The translations under genes were made by a program, and so were the position numbers. A stretch of DNA of 64,000 nucleotides from JBBROS01 sp038229135 (GTDB lineage: Bacteria > Pseudomonadota > Alphaproteobacteria > Acetobacterales > Acetobacteraceae): NCBI GenBank assembly GCA_038229135.1, contig JBBROS010000005.1:55096-119095 (forward strand), in the 5' to 3' direction. Positions 1-9,475 of the stretch are shown piece by piece. The notes under the pieces were generated by a model. It was not told the DNA's origin. It saw only the letters and a program-made list of their open reading frames with translations, and did not search any database. Every line of letters starts with the position of its first letter. The first letter of the stretch is position 1.

Positions 1-573
1 GTCGGTATCCTTGCCGGGCGAGACGGCGGCTGGCAGCCCCAGGTGCGCGACGACGGCCGGGTGCCGTTCGCCCAGGTGGCGCGCCGCTATTGGCCCCACA
101 CGGCCATGGGCGCGCTGCTCGCGCTGGCGTCCTGGCTGGTGTCCGTGCCGCTGCTGCTCTGGATGTCCCCGGTCGTGCTCGGTCTCGGCCTCGCCATCCC
201 CCTCGCCACCCTCACCGGCCGCCGCGGCGCCGGGCGCGCGCTCCGCCGCCTCGGCCTGCTCCAAACCCCGGAGGAGGCCGCACCCCCCACCGTTCTGACC
301 GACGCCCGTGCCCTCGCCCCAAGCTTCGCCACGCCCCACGCCCGAGCCATCCCGCGCCTGCTGTCCGACCCGGCGCTCTTCGCCGCCCACCGCGCCATGC
401 TGCCGCCCCCCCGGCGCCCGGGCGACCCCTTCGACCCGAACCTGCTGCTGGCCGTCGCCAAGGTGTCGGAGATGCTGAGCGCCGCGGAGACGAACAGCCT
501 CACCCGGGGCGAGTTGGCCGCGTTGCTGGGTAGCGAGGAGGGGTTGGACCGGCTACAAGCTCTTGCCGGTTGA
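1..573 (+). CDS. opgH: Glucans biosynthesis glucosyltransferase H, C-terminal part (5' end outside window)
   Basis: The frame is open from the first base, so this is the last ~190 residues of a gene that begins upstream. OpgH (MdoH) is the inner-membrane glucosyltransferase that builds the beta-1,2 backbone of osmoregulated periplasmic glucans from UDP-glucose. The visible part shows the conserved motif GRDGGWQPQVRDDGR, then the HTAMG stretch and two hydrophobic segments (about residues 37-60 and 60-75 of the visible part), followed by a proline- and alanine-rich cytoplasmic tail. The glycosyltransferase domain itself is not in the window. The family call rests on these C-terminal motifs; confident, but based on a fragment. 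Confidence 0.85.
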   Translation, partial: VGILAGRDGGWQPQVRDDGRVPFAQVARRYWPHTAMGALLALASWLVSVPLLLWMSPVVLGLGLAIPLATLTGRRGAGRALRRLGLLQTPEEAAPPTVLTDARALAPSFATPHARAIPRLLSDPALFAAHRAMLPPPRRPGDPFDPNLLLAVAKVSEMLSAAETNSLTRGELAALLGSEEGLDRLQALAG

Positions 574-586
574 CGTCTTCAGACCG

Positions 587-638
587 TGGTGGGTTTCACC
601 CACCCTAACTTGCCCCGTAGGGTGGCTGAAACCCACCA
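587..638. terminator. Long near-perfect hairpin between opgH and the homogentisate operon
   Basis: Arms 587-598 and 627-638 (12 bp) and 600-607 and 618-625 (8 bp) pair perfectly around a single C/C mismatch, with a 10-base loop. It lies between two convergent genes, so it probably ends transcription from both sides. There is no T-tract. The arm sequence (GGTGGGTTTCA...TGAAACCCACC) resembles a dispersed palindromic repeat seen in many bacteria, so it may be a repeat used as a terminator. Confidence 0.6.
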
Positions 639-659
639 GCCCAATGTAACGAACCGCCA

Positions 660-1964
660 TTAAACTGCCCCCACCACCACGCCCCGGCACGACCCGAACC
701 CAATCGGCGCCGCCCCGTCTCGCCGTGCTACGGCCCGCAGCGTGATCTCGTCCCCATCCTCGAGGAACCGCCGCTCCTCCCCCGACGGCAGCGTGATCGG
801 CGCCCGCCCGCCCTGCGTCAGCTCCAGCAGGCTCCCCGCCTCGTCCGCCCCCGGCCCCGAGATCGTGCCGGACCCCAGCAGGTCGCCCGGGTTCAGGTTG
901 CACCCGTTGCTCGCATGGTGCGCCACCAGCTGCGCCGGGGTCCAATACAGCGCCAGCGTCGACGACGCCGAGAGCCGGTGCGGCGCCAGCTTCTGCGCCC
1001 GCATCCCAGGCGTGAGGATCAGCACCTCGAGCGAGACGTCGAGCGCCCCCTGCGCCTGGTCCGCCCCATCCAGCAGGTAGTCGAGCGGCGCAGGATCCCC
1101 CTCCGGCCGCGCCGGCTGCGACGTGCGGAACGGCGCCAGCGCCTCGGGCGTCACCACCCAGGGGCTGATCGTGGTGCAGAAGCTCTTGGCCAGAAACGGC
1201 CCCAGCGGCTGGTATTCCCAACCCTGGATGTCCCGCGCCGACCAGTCGTTCAGCAGGCAATACCCTGCGATGTGCCCCCCCGCTTCCCCGATCGGGATCG
1301 GCGCTCCCGGCGCGTTCCCGGGCCCCACCCAGATCCCGAGCTCCAGTTCGTAATCGAGGTTTCGGCATGGCCCGAATGTGGGCACCGTCTCGCTCGCGGG
1401 CTTCCGCTGCCCGTTGGGACGCCGCACCTCGCCCGGCACGCGCACGGAGCTGGCCCTGCCGTGATACCCGATCGGCACCCATTTGTAGTTCGGCAGCAAC
1501 GGGTTGTCCGGCCGCATCAGCTTGCCCACCGTCGTCGCATGGTGGATGCCGGCGTAGAAATCCGTGTAGTCCCCGATATGCGCCGGCAAGTACATTATGC
1601 AGTCCGCCGCCAGACGCAGCAGGTGCGTACGCTCGTCGGACCCCTCCTGCAGCAGCGCGCTCACCGCATCCCGCAGCGCCCGCCGTGGCCCGGCGCCAAG
1701 GCCCAGGAACCCGTTCAGCGTCGGCCCGATGCACAAATGCACCGCCGCCTGCGCCTCCTCGTCCAGCAGGTCTTCGGCATGCAGCTCGCGCAGGTCGAGG
1801 ATGTAGTCCCCGATCGCGATGCCGCCCCGCGGTGCCCCGGCCAGCGGGCTGAACACGCCGAAGGGCAGGTTCTGGATCGGAAATTCCGCGTGCCCGTTGG
1901 CCCCCGGCACCCAGCTCTGCAAGCTCGGGTCGTGCGTGTGGTCGATGGCGTGCAACCCCGTCAT
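660..1964 (-). CDS. fahA: Fumarylacetoacetase
   Basis: Hydrolyses fumarylacetoacetate to fumarate and acetoacetate, the last step of homogentisate breakdown. The 434-residue length fits the family. The metal and catalytic stretches are all visible: DFYAGIHHATTVGKLMRP (metal Asp and general-base His), YELELGIWVG (two metal Glu) and NDWSARDIQGWEYQPLG (metal Asp, substrate loop). The chosen ATG overlaps the hmgA stop codon as ATGA, which indicates translational coupling; a longer reading of the same frame runs antisense through hmgA and is not used. Last gene of a five-gene minus-strand operon. Confidence 0.95.
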   Translation of the reverse strand: MTGLHAIDHTHDPSLQSWVPGANGHAEFPIQNLPFGVFSPLAGAPRGGIAIGDYILDLRELHAEDLLDEEAQAAVHLCIGPTLNGFLGLGAGPRRALRDAVSALLQEGSDERTHLLRLAADCIMYLPAHIGDYTDFYAGIHHATTVGKLMRPDNPLLPNYKWVPIGYHGRASSVRVPGEVRRPNGQRKPASETVPTFGPCRNLDYELELGIWVGPGNAPGAPIPIGEAGGHIAGYCLLNDWSARDIQGWEYQPLGPFLAKSFCTTISPWVVTPEALAPFRTSQPARPEGDPAPLDYLLDGADQAQGALDVSLEVLILTPGMRAQKLAPHRLSASSTLALYWTPAQLVAHHASNGCNLNPGDLLGSGTISGPGADEAGSLLELTQGGRAPITLPSGEERRFLEDGDEITLRAVARRDGAAPIGFGSCRGVVVGAV

Positions 1965-3298
1965 CGGGACCCGCTCGCGTCGAAGTGGCGCGCGACCGGC
2001 CCCCAGCAATCCTGGTAGCCGTCCTGACGCTGCGGCGCCTCGGCCGCGAACCGCGTCAGCCGCTGCAGGTGTCGACTCTCGAACATGAACGCCATCGTCC
2101 CCTCCAGCTTGTGCGGCGCGAGCGTTGCGGCACTCGCCCGCTCGAATGCCTCCGCATCCGGCCCGTGCGGCAGCATCCCGTTGTGCAGGCTGAACCCGCC
2201 CGGCACGAAGCCCGTAGGCTTCGCATCGTACTTCCCGTAGATCAGCCCCATGAACTCGCTCATGACGTTCATGTGGTACCAGGGCGGCCGAAACGTGTCC
2301 TCGGCCACCGTCCAGCGATCCGGAAAGCAGACGAAGTCGACGTTCGCCGTCCCGGGTGTCTCGGACGGTGCAGTCAGTACGGTAAAGATGCTCGGGTCGG
2401 CATGGTCGAACAACACCGGTCCCACCGGCGAATACCGCCGAAGATCGTACTTGTATGGCGCGTAATTGCCATGCCACGCGACCACGTCCAGCGGCGACTG
2501 CCCGATCTCGGCAGCCCAGAGCGCGCCACCCCACTTGACGGTCATCTGCGCCGGCCCGTCCCGGTCCTCGTAAGCCGCCACGGGCGTCATGAAATCCCGC
2601 GGGTTCGCCAGGCAATTCGCGCCGATCGGCCCCCGCTCCGGCAAGGTGAACGCCCCACCATAATTCTCGCACACATACCCACGCGCCGGCCCACCGGGCA
2701 GCTCGGCCCGGAACTTTACGCCACGCGGCACCACGGCGATCTCGCCCGGCTCGAGCTCGATGGTCCCGAACTCCGTGCACAGCCTCAGCCGCCCCTGCTG
2801 CGGCACGATCAGCAGCTCCCCATCCGCATTGTAGAAATACTCGTCCGCCATCGACCGCGTGGCCAGGTAGACATGCGCCGCCATCCCGGCCTGCGAGCCC
2901 ACGTCGCCCCCCACCGTGATGGTCGTCATGCCTTCGATGAAGCTCGTCGGCGTCTCCGGAAACGGCAGCGGATCCCACCGCTCGGGCGCGGGCGGCACCT
3001 CCACCTCCACCAAGGGCGCGCTGCGCCAGAGCCGGTCGTCGGCGCGGCGGAACCGGCCCCAGTGCTTCACCGTGGGCCGAATGCGGTAGAGCCAGCTGCG
3101 CTCGTTGGTGGTGCGCGGGGCCGTGAACGGGCTGCCGGAAAGCTGCTCCGCATAGAGCCCATAGGGGCAGCGCTGGGGCGAGTTGCGCCCGATCGGCAGG
3201 GCCCCTGGAAGCGCCTCCGTCTCGAACCCGTTCCCGAACCCGGTCATGTAGCCCGCCCGCAGCCCGGCTTCGGCAGGCACCCTCATGCTTATGGTCAT
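1961..3298 (-). CDS. hmgA: Homogentisate 1,2-dioxygenase
   Basis: Non-haem iron ring-cleaving dioxygenase that converts homogentisate to maleylacetoacetate. 445 residues, the usual family length. The N-terminal YMTGFGNGFETEA motif is typical. The iron ligands of the family are present in the C-terminal third: the His and Glu of YHMNVMSEFMGLIYG, and the His of SLHNGMLPHGPD. It sits between the DUF2783 gene (overlap at the stop) and fahA (ATGA overlap). No maleylacetoacetate isomerase gene follows, which is unusual for a complete homogentisate operon. Confidence 0.97.
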   Translation of the reverse strand: MTISMRVPAEAGLRAGYMTGFGNGFETEALPGALPIGRNSPQRCPYGLYAEQLSGSPFTAPRTTNERSWLYRIRPTVKHWGRFRRADDRLWRSAPLVEVEVPPAPERWDPLPFPETPTSFIEGMTTITVGGDVGSQAGMAAHVYLATRSMADEYFYNADGELLIVPQQGRLRLCTEFGTIELEPGEIAVVPRGVKFRAELPGGPARGYVCENYGGAFTLPERGPIGANCLANPRDFMTPVAAYEDRDGPAQMTVKWGGALWAAEIGQSPLDVVAWHGNYAPYKYDLRRYSPVGPVLFDHADPSIFTVLTAPSETPGTANVDFVCFPDRWTVAEDTFRPPWYHMNVMSEFMGLIYGKYDAKPTGFVPGGFSLHNGMLPHGPDAEAFERASAATLAPHKLEGTMAFMFESRHLQRLTRFAAEAPQRQDGYQDCWGPVARHFDASGSR

Positions 3299-3486
3299 CG
3301 CGCACTCTCCCGTGCCAGCCGGATGGCGTCGTGCACCACCCCATCGTCCCCGATATGGTTCGCAAGCAGCAGCACGAGCGCGGCGTCGAGCCGTCGTGAT
3401 GCCGCCTCCTCGAGCCCGTCATGCGCCGCCACCAGCGCTGCATACAGCGCATCCGCATCCTGAAGCCGGGGCGAGGTCAGCAGCAT
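3295..3486 (-). CDS. DUF2783 domain protein
   Basis: A 63-residue acidic protein, start ATG overlapping the stop of the upstream FAD hydroxylase gene (TGATG) and stop overlapping hmgA. It contains LYAALVAAHDGLEEAASRRLDAALVLLLANHIGD, given here only in part as the recognisable features AAHDGL and LLLANHIGD, which match my memory of the DUF2783 family. Members are small and usually encoded beside FAD-dependent aromatic hydroxylases, as here. Function unknown; a small partner or stability factor for the neighbouring hydroxylase is a reasonable guess from the fixed position and coupling. Confidence 0.8.
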   Translation of the reverse strand: MLLTSPRLQDADALYAALVAAHDGLEEAASRRLDAALVLLLANHIGDDGVVHDAIRLARESAR

Positions 3487-5102
3487 CAGGCCGTCACCCG
3501 CCTCTGCCCCAGGGCGTGGCTGAGCGCATGGGCCACGGCACGCTCGACCCGGGCCGCGTCGAACCGCCGGAAGCGGGCCGCCACGTGCTGGTCCGGCCGC
3601 AGCAACACGCATTCCTCCCCGTGCGCGCCATACCGCGCCGCTGCCAGACCGCGCACATCGTCCAGCGCTCCCGGCCCGACCTGCACCATCCGAACCGGTG
3701 CGACATCCCCCTCTCCCAGGGGGAGATGGAGCGGTCGCGCGGCTCTCCCGAACACCAGCAGCGTCCACTCACCGCCCACATGCCGCAGCAGCCAGTCCTC
3801 TCGCCCTTCGTGCAGCACCGGCGCGTCCACGGCCGGGCTCCCCAGCGCCGGCGCCCCCGGCCAGTCGTCGCTGTCCGGCGCCTCGACCGGCACCGTACAG
3901 GGGCGCGACAGCCGCCCCGAGTTCACCAGCGGCCGCGCGAACGCATGCCGCCCGGCCAACTGCAACGCCGCATCCCGATAAGCCCGCGCCGCCGGCGTCT
4001 TTGGCGTGATGAAATCCGTTGCCCGCGTGCTGTGCAGGATGTTCTCGTCGGACGCCGCGATCCGCTCCGTGTCGTAGCTCTGGATCAACGAGACCGGTGC
4101 CCGCCCTTCCAGCACCGCCGCCAGTTTCCAGCCGAGGTTGTCGGCATCCTGCACGCCCCCGTTCCCGCCTCGCGCCCCGAACGGGCTCACCTGGTGCGCA
4201 CTGTCGCCCACGAACACCACGCGGTCGTGCACGAAACGCTCCAGACGCCGGCAGCGGAAAGTGTAGATGCTCACCCACTCGAGCGTGAACCGTGCCTCAG
4301 GTCCGAGCATGGCCTGAACGCGCGGGATGACGCGCTCGGGCTTTACTTCCTCCTCCGGGTCCGCGTCCCAGCCGAGCTGCAGGTCGATGCGCCACACATC
4401 GTCCGGCTGCTTGTGCAGTAGCGCGCTCTGGTCGGGGTGGAACGGCGGGTCGAACCAGAACCAGCGCTCGGTCGGGAACGGCGCCTGCATCACCACGTCC
4501 GCGATCAGGAAGCGGTCCCGGAACACGCGCCCTACGAAGGGCAGCCCCATGGCACGCCTGATCTGGCTCCGGGCGCCATCCGCGGCCAGCAGCCAGTCCG
4601 CAGTCAGCGTGTAGGCCCCGCCGGGCGCCTCCACCGTCAGCACAGCCCCATCGGCCCGGCTCTCCACATGCCGCACCGCGTGCCGCCAGCGCAGCTCCAC
4701 CAGGCCCGTCGCCTCGCACGCCTCCACCAACCAGGCTTCGACATAATATTGCTGGAGGTTGATGAAGGCCGGGTATTCGTGCCCGTCCTCCGGCAGCAGG
4801 TCGAACCCGAACAGCTCCCGCTCCCGCAGGAACACGCGGCCCGTGTTCCAGGTCACGCCCTTCTCGAGCATCCGTGGCCCGAGCCCGAGCCGCCCAAAGA
4901 TCTCGAGCGACCGCTTGGCCATGCAGATGGCCCGGCTGCCGGTGCTCACCGTGTCGTCGTCGTCCAGCACGACCACACGCTGCCCCTTACGCGCCAGGTC
5001 GAGCGCCAGCGTCAGTCCGACGAGCCCGGCGCCGACCACCACGGCCCCGTGGTGCCCCGGGCCGGGCGGCGGGGCTGCGTAGCGGGGCGGCTGGAACCTC
5101 AT
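3486..5102 (-). CDS. FAD-dependent aromatic hydroxylase (MhpA/PheA-like class A flavoprotein monooxygenase)
   Basis: 538 residues. The Rossmann motif GAGLVGLTLALDLARKG is at the N-terminus (about residues 26-42), the second FAD motif LLAADGARSQIRRAMG in the middle, and the GDSAHQVSPFGARGGNGG motif near residue 290; together these define the class A aromatic hydroxylases. The C-terminal ~130 residues look like the thioredoxin-fold tail of MhpA-type enzymes. Within this operon the likely job is hydroxylation of a phenolic acid to homogentisate or a related compound, but the substrate cannot be read from sequence. ATG start overlaps the upstream MBL gene stop (TGATG). A REP-like palindrome (3707-3731) is translated within its C-terminal part. 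Confidence 0.85.
   Translation of the reverse strand: MRFQPPRYAAPPPGPGHHGAVVVGAGLVGLTLALDLARKGQRVVVLDDDDTVSTGSRAICMAKRSLEIFGRLGLGPRMLEKGVTWNTGRVFLRERELFGFDLLPEDGHEYPAFINLQQYYVEAWLVEACEATGLVELRWRHAVRHVESRADGAVLTVEAPGGAYTLTADWLLAADGARSQIRRAMGLPFVGRVFRDRFLIADVVMQAPFPTERWFWFDPPFHPDQSALLHKQPDDVWRIDLQLGWDADPEEEVKPERVIPRVQAMLGPEARFTLEWVSIYTFRCRRLERFVHDRVVFVGDSAHQVSPFGARGGNGGVQDADNLGWKLAAVLEGRAPVSLIQSYDTERIAASDENILHSTRATDFITPKTPAARAYRDAALQLAGRHAFARPLVNSGRLSRPCTVPVEAPDSDDWPGAPALGSPAVDAPVLHEGREDWLLRHVGGEWTLLVFGRAARPLHLPLGEGDVAPVRMVQVGPGALDDVRGLAAARYGAHGEECVLLRPDQHVAARFRRFDAARVERAVAHALSHALGQRRVTA
3707..3731. repeat. REP-like palindrome inside the FAD hydroxylase gene
   Basis: A palindrome with CCCCCT and AGGGGG arms followed by a G-rich tail, resembling the intergenic REP-like copies at 43838, 46437, 47611 and 59742. 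It is read in frame in the C-terminal domain of the hydroxylase, adding a short LPLGEGD-type stretch. Confidence 0.45.
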
Positions 5103-6073
5103 CAGGCCTCGGCGGTCGGGATGGGGGCGCCCTGCTGCAACCCCTTCCACATCTCGATGTCCCGCTCGGCCGTCCAGATGCGCGGGTGGTCCAGCCCCCG
5201 CGCCTCATCCAGCGCACGGCTCACGTTGAACGGCATGCAGTGCTCGAAGATCACCCAACTCCCGTATTTGGGCCGCATCGCCGCCATGGCCTCGGCATAG
5301 ACCGCGCCGATTTCGGCGCCACCCACGGCGGCCTTCTTCACGATGGCAAATAGGTCCGTCACGAAATCCCGCGTGCCGTCGAAGGCCTCGGCCACCTGGG
5401 CCCGCCCCACCAGCGCGCGCCCACGGCCGGGCACCAGCGCTTCCGCCCCCAGCGCCTCCGCCACGGCAAGCGTCGCCGGCCAATCGGTGAAGTGCGCGTC
5501 CCCGCAATAGGGCGTGGCCCCGAACTCCACCACGTCGCCGCTATACAGCACGCGCTCCTTCGGCAGCCACACCACCACGTCGCCTGCAGTATGGCTGCGG
5601 CCCACATGGATCAGCTGCACCTCGAGGCTGCCCATCCACAGCGTCATGCGCTCGCGGAACGTCAACGTGGGCCAGGTGAGGCCGGGGATGCTGTCCTTGC
5701 CGCGGAACAGGCGCGGAAAGCGGCCGATTTCGCTGTCCATGTCCTGCTGCCCGCGCTCCACGATCATGGCGCGGCACGCCTCGCTCCCGATGATCTCGGC
5801 CCCCTTGTAGCCGGAGGCGCCCAGCACTCGCACCGCATGGTAATGCGTCAGCACCACGTGCCGCACGGGCCTGTCGGTCACGGTTCGGATACGCGCGACC
5901 ACGTCCGCGGCCATGGCGGGGGTGGCCTGCGCGTCCACCACCAGCACGCCCTCCGGCCCCACCACCACGCCGCTGTTCGGGTCCCCCTCGGCCGTGTAGC
6001 CGTAGGCGCCGGGGGCCAGCTCGTCGAAGCTGATCACCTTGTCGGCCAGGTCCGTGGTGCTCGCGAATGACAT
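5102..6073 (-). CDS. MBL-fold metallohydrolase with atypical HxHAxR metal motif
   Basis: 323 residues, metallo-beta-lactamase fold. The first metal motif reads THYHAVRVLG (His77, His79) and lacks the Asp-His pair of the canonical HxHxDH motif, while the later ligands are kept (SHTAGD and YSGD). So site 1 of the dinuclear centre could be formed but site 2 is altered. First gene of the homogentisate operon, coupled to the FAD hydroxylase by a TGATG overlap. A hydrolase acting on a lactone or thioester of the pathway is possible but not shown. The divergent acyl-CoA ligase starts 91 bp away, so both promoters lie in that gap. Confidence 0.85.
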   Translation of the reverse strand: MSFASTTDLADKVISFDELAPGAYGYTAEGDPNSGVVVGPEGVLVVDAQATPAMAADVVARIRTVTDRPVRHVVLTHYHAVRVLGASGYKGAEIIGSEACRAMIVERGQQDMDSEIGRFPRLFRGKDSIPGLTWPTLTFRERMTLWMGSLEVQLIHVGRSHTAGDVVVWLPKERVLYSGDVVEFGATPYCGDAHFTDWPATLAVAEALGAEALVPGRGRALVGRAQVAEAFDGTRDFVTDLFAIVKKAAVGGAEIGAVYAEAMAAMRPKYGSWVIFEHCMPFNVSRALDEARGLDHPRIWTAERDIEMWKGLQQGAPIPTAEA

Positions 6074-6164
6074 TCTCGGCCTTTCAGGCTTGGGCGCCCA
6101 GGCTATTCCAGCCTAGTCTCGCCTTCAACAACCCGGACCCACCGGAGCCCACGAGGACACGCCC

Positions 6165-7805
<1,641 letters not shown>

Positions 7806-7849
7806 CGATGCGCTGCTCACCCTCAACTCACGGGAAAGTCGGGGACGGG

Positions 7850-7889
7850 TGGGGTAAGGCGGACCTCACGGCGGCTCACGCCCTACCCC
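7850..7889. terminator. Inverted repeat downstream of the acyl-CoA ligase
   Basis: GGGGTAAGGC at about 7850-7860 pairs with GCCCTACCCC at about 7880-7889 (one mismatch), 45 bp after the ligase stop. There is no T-tract. It could be a factor-assisted terminator or a relic of a repeat. Confidence 0.35.
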
Positions 7890-7990
7890 GACGATTTGAC
7901 GTGCATTCGCGCCACGGTCGTCGCTAGCGTTGCGCCTGCGTGCGTGCAACGAAGGCGGCCGCGAGAGCCGCCCACCTGGAGGCTCGACCC

Positions 7991-8773
7991 ATGGCCGACG
8001 TACTCGCCACCCCCGTAGCCCTCGACACCGTGCCAGAGGTCCGCACCATCGGTGCCCACGACCTCGTCGGTTGCCTGCGCGACGGCCTCGAGGATTTCCG
8101 CGCGATCCCGACCCAGCTCGTCTTCCTCGGTCTGCTCTACCCGCTCATCGGCCTGGTCGCCGCCCGGGCCACCACGGGCGACCTGCTGCCGCTTCTTTTC
8201 CCCCTCGCCGCAGGGCTCACCCTCATGGGACCGCTTCTGGCGGTCGGCACATATGAGATCAGCCGCCGCCGCGAGCAGGGGGAAGCCGTTTCCTGGCTCG
8301 ACGCATTCGCCGTGCTCCGCAGCCCGGCGCTGCCCGGCATCATCGCCCTCGGCGTCGTGCTTCTAGCCATCTTCACCGCGTGGCTCGTCGCCGCCCGCCT
8401 CATCTACACCGGCACGATCGGCGGCCAAGTGCCTACAGGCGTCGGCGCACTGCTCGACATGGTCACGCACACGCCGGGCGGCACGAAGCTGATCATCATC
8501 GGCAACCTCGTCGGGCTTGCCTTCGCCGTCCTCGTGCTCGCCATCTCCGCCGTGTCGTTCCCAATGCTGCTGGACCGGCGCTGCAGCCCGGCGCTCGCCG
8601 TGCAGACCTCGCTGCGGGCCGTCACGCGCAATCCGTCGACGATGGCTCTCTGGGGTCTCGTCGTCGCAGCAGGGCTCATGCTGGGGAGCCTGCCGTTCTT
8701 CGTCGGCCTCGCGGTGGTCATGCCCATCCTGGGCCACGCCACCTGGCACCTCTATCGCCGCCTGGTGGCCTGA
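7991..8773 (+). CDS. DUF2189 domain integral membrane protein
   Basis: 260 residues with about six hydrophobic helices (for example near residues 40-60, 65-90, 115-140, 170-195, 220-250). The arrangement (VRTIGAHDLVGCLRDGLEDF, then LLPLLFPLAAGLTLMGPLLAVGTYEISRRRE) matches DUF2189, a family of uncharacterised inner-membrane proteins of alphaproteobacteria. The ATG at 7991 has a GGAGG site eight bases upstream, so the longer in-frame GTG start was not used. The last 22 bp overlap the convergent lytic transglycosylase gene. Function unknown. Confidence 0.85.
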   Translation: MADVLATPVALDTVPEVRTIGAHDLVGCLRDGLEDFRAIPTQLVFLGLLYPLIGLVAARATTGDLLPLLFPLAAGLTLMGPLLAVGTYEISRRREQGEAVSWLDAFAVLRSPALPGIIALGVVLLAIFTAWLVAARLIYTGTIGGQVPTGVGALLDMVTHTPGGTKLIIIGNLVGLAFAVLVLAISAVSFPMLLDRRCSPALAVQTSLRAVTRNPSTMALWGLVVAAGLMLGSLPFFVGLAVVMPILGHATWHLYRRLVA

Positions 8774-9459
8774 GGCGGCGGCGCCACTGCCGGCGCGAAC
8801 GCCCCGAACATGTAGCTGGCCGGCGGAATGGCGGCATACGCCGTGCCCGCCGGCGGCCACACTGCATAGGGCCCGCGTTGCGTCGGCACCCCGTTGCCGC
8901 CCGGCGGGCCCATCGGAGTGACGATCTTGCCGAACACCCTGCGTTGATAGTCCTCGCCACGCTCCTGCGTCGCCGAATGATACATCGCCGTCGCCAGCCC
9001 CCAGTCCCGGGTCATGGCATGCAGCCCCAGCAGGAAGCGCACCGCGTATGCCGCGTTGACCGCCGGGTCGAAGGCCGTCTCCAGCGAGGGGAAGGCGTTC
9101 GGGTGGTGCAACAGGTTCACCTGCATGCACCCGACGTCGATGGAGCGGATGCCGCGCGCCTGGAACCCCTGCACGGCGGCGATCACCGCCTCCTTGCTGT
9201 CGTGGAAGTAGCCCACCCCCTCCACGTTGATCGTCCACGGCCAGGGGCGCACGCGCCCAGCCGCCGGGTCGAGCCGCCCGCTCTCGACGCGTGCGATCGC
9301 CCCGAGCAGCGTCGGCGGGATGGCCTTGGGCCGCGCCGCATCGATGGCCTGGTCGCACTGGTCATACGGCGTAGGAGGCGGTGGCGGCCCATAAACCTCG
9401 GGTTTCGGCGCCGGTCGCGCAGCCGCGAGCAGGAGCAGCAGCGGCAGCCAGGCCCGCAT
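8752..9459 (-). CDS. Lytic transglycosylase (SLT-type) with signal peptide
   Basis: 235 residues; cleaves peptidoglycan glycan strands in the periplasm. A short signal peptide (MRAWLPLLLLLAAARPA) precedes a proline-rich linker and an SLT-like domain with the catalytic glutamate in AIARVESGRLDP, then the GCMQVNLLHHP and TRDWGLATAMYHSA motifs of the fold. The C-terminal tail is rich in Pro, Ala and Gly. An in-frame GTG five codons upstream (9474) is an alternative start. It follows the acyl-CoA dehydrogenase gene by a few bases but has no functional tie to it. Confidence 0.85.
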   Translation of the reverse strand: MRAWLPLLLLLAAARPAPKPEVYGPPPPPTPYDQCDQAIDAARPKAIPPTLLGAIARVESGRLDPAAGRVRPWPWTINVEGVGYFHDSKEAVIAAVQGFQARGIRSIDVGCMQVNLLHHPNAFPSLETAFDPAVNAAYAVRFLLGLHAMTRDWGLATAMYHSATQERGEDYQRRVFGKIVTPMGPPGGNGVPTQRGPYAVWPPAGTAYAAIPPASYMFGAFAPAVAPPPQATRRR

Positions 9460-9475
9460 TGCCAGAGCCCGCACT

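Noticed and set aside
660..3458. A 932-codon minus-strand frame covering fumarylacetoacetase and hmgA
   Set aside because: Only the part from 1964 down has protein-like sequence; the rest is antisense or out-of-frame reading of hmgA, typical of very GC-rich DNA.
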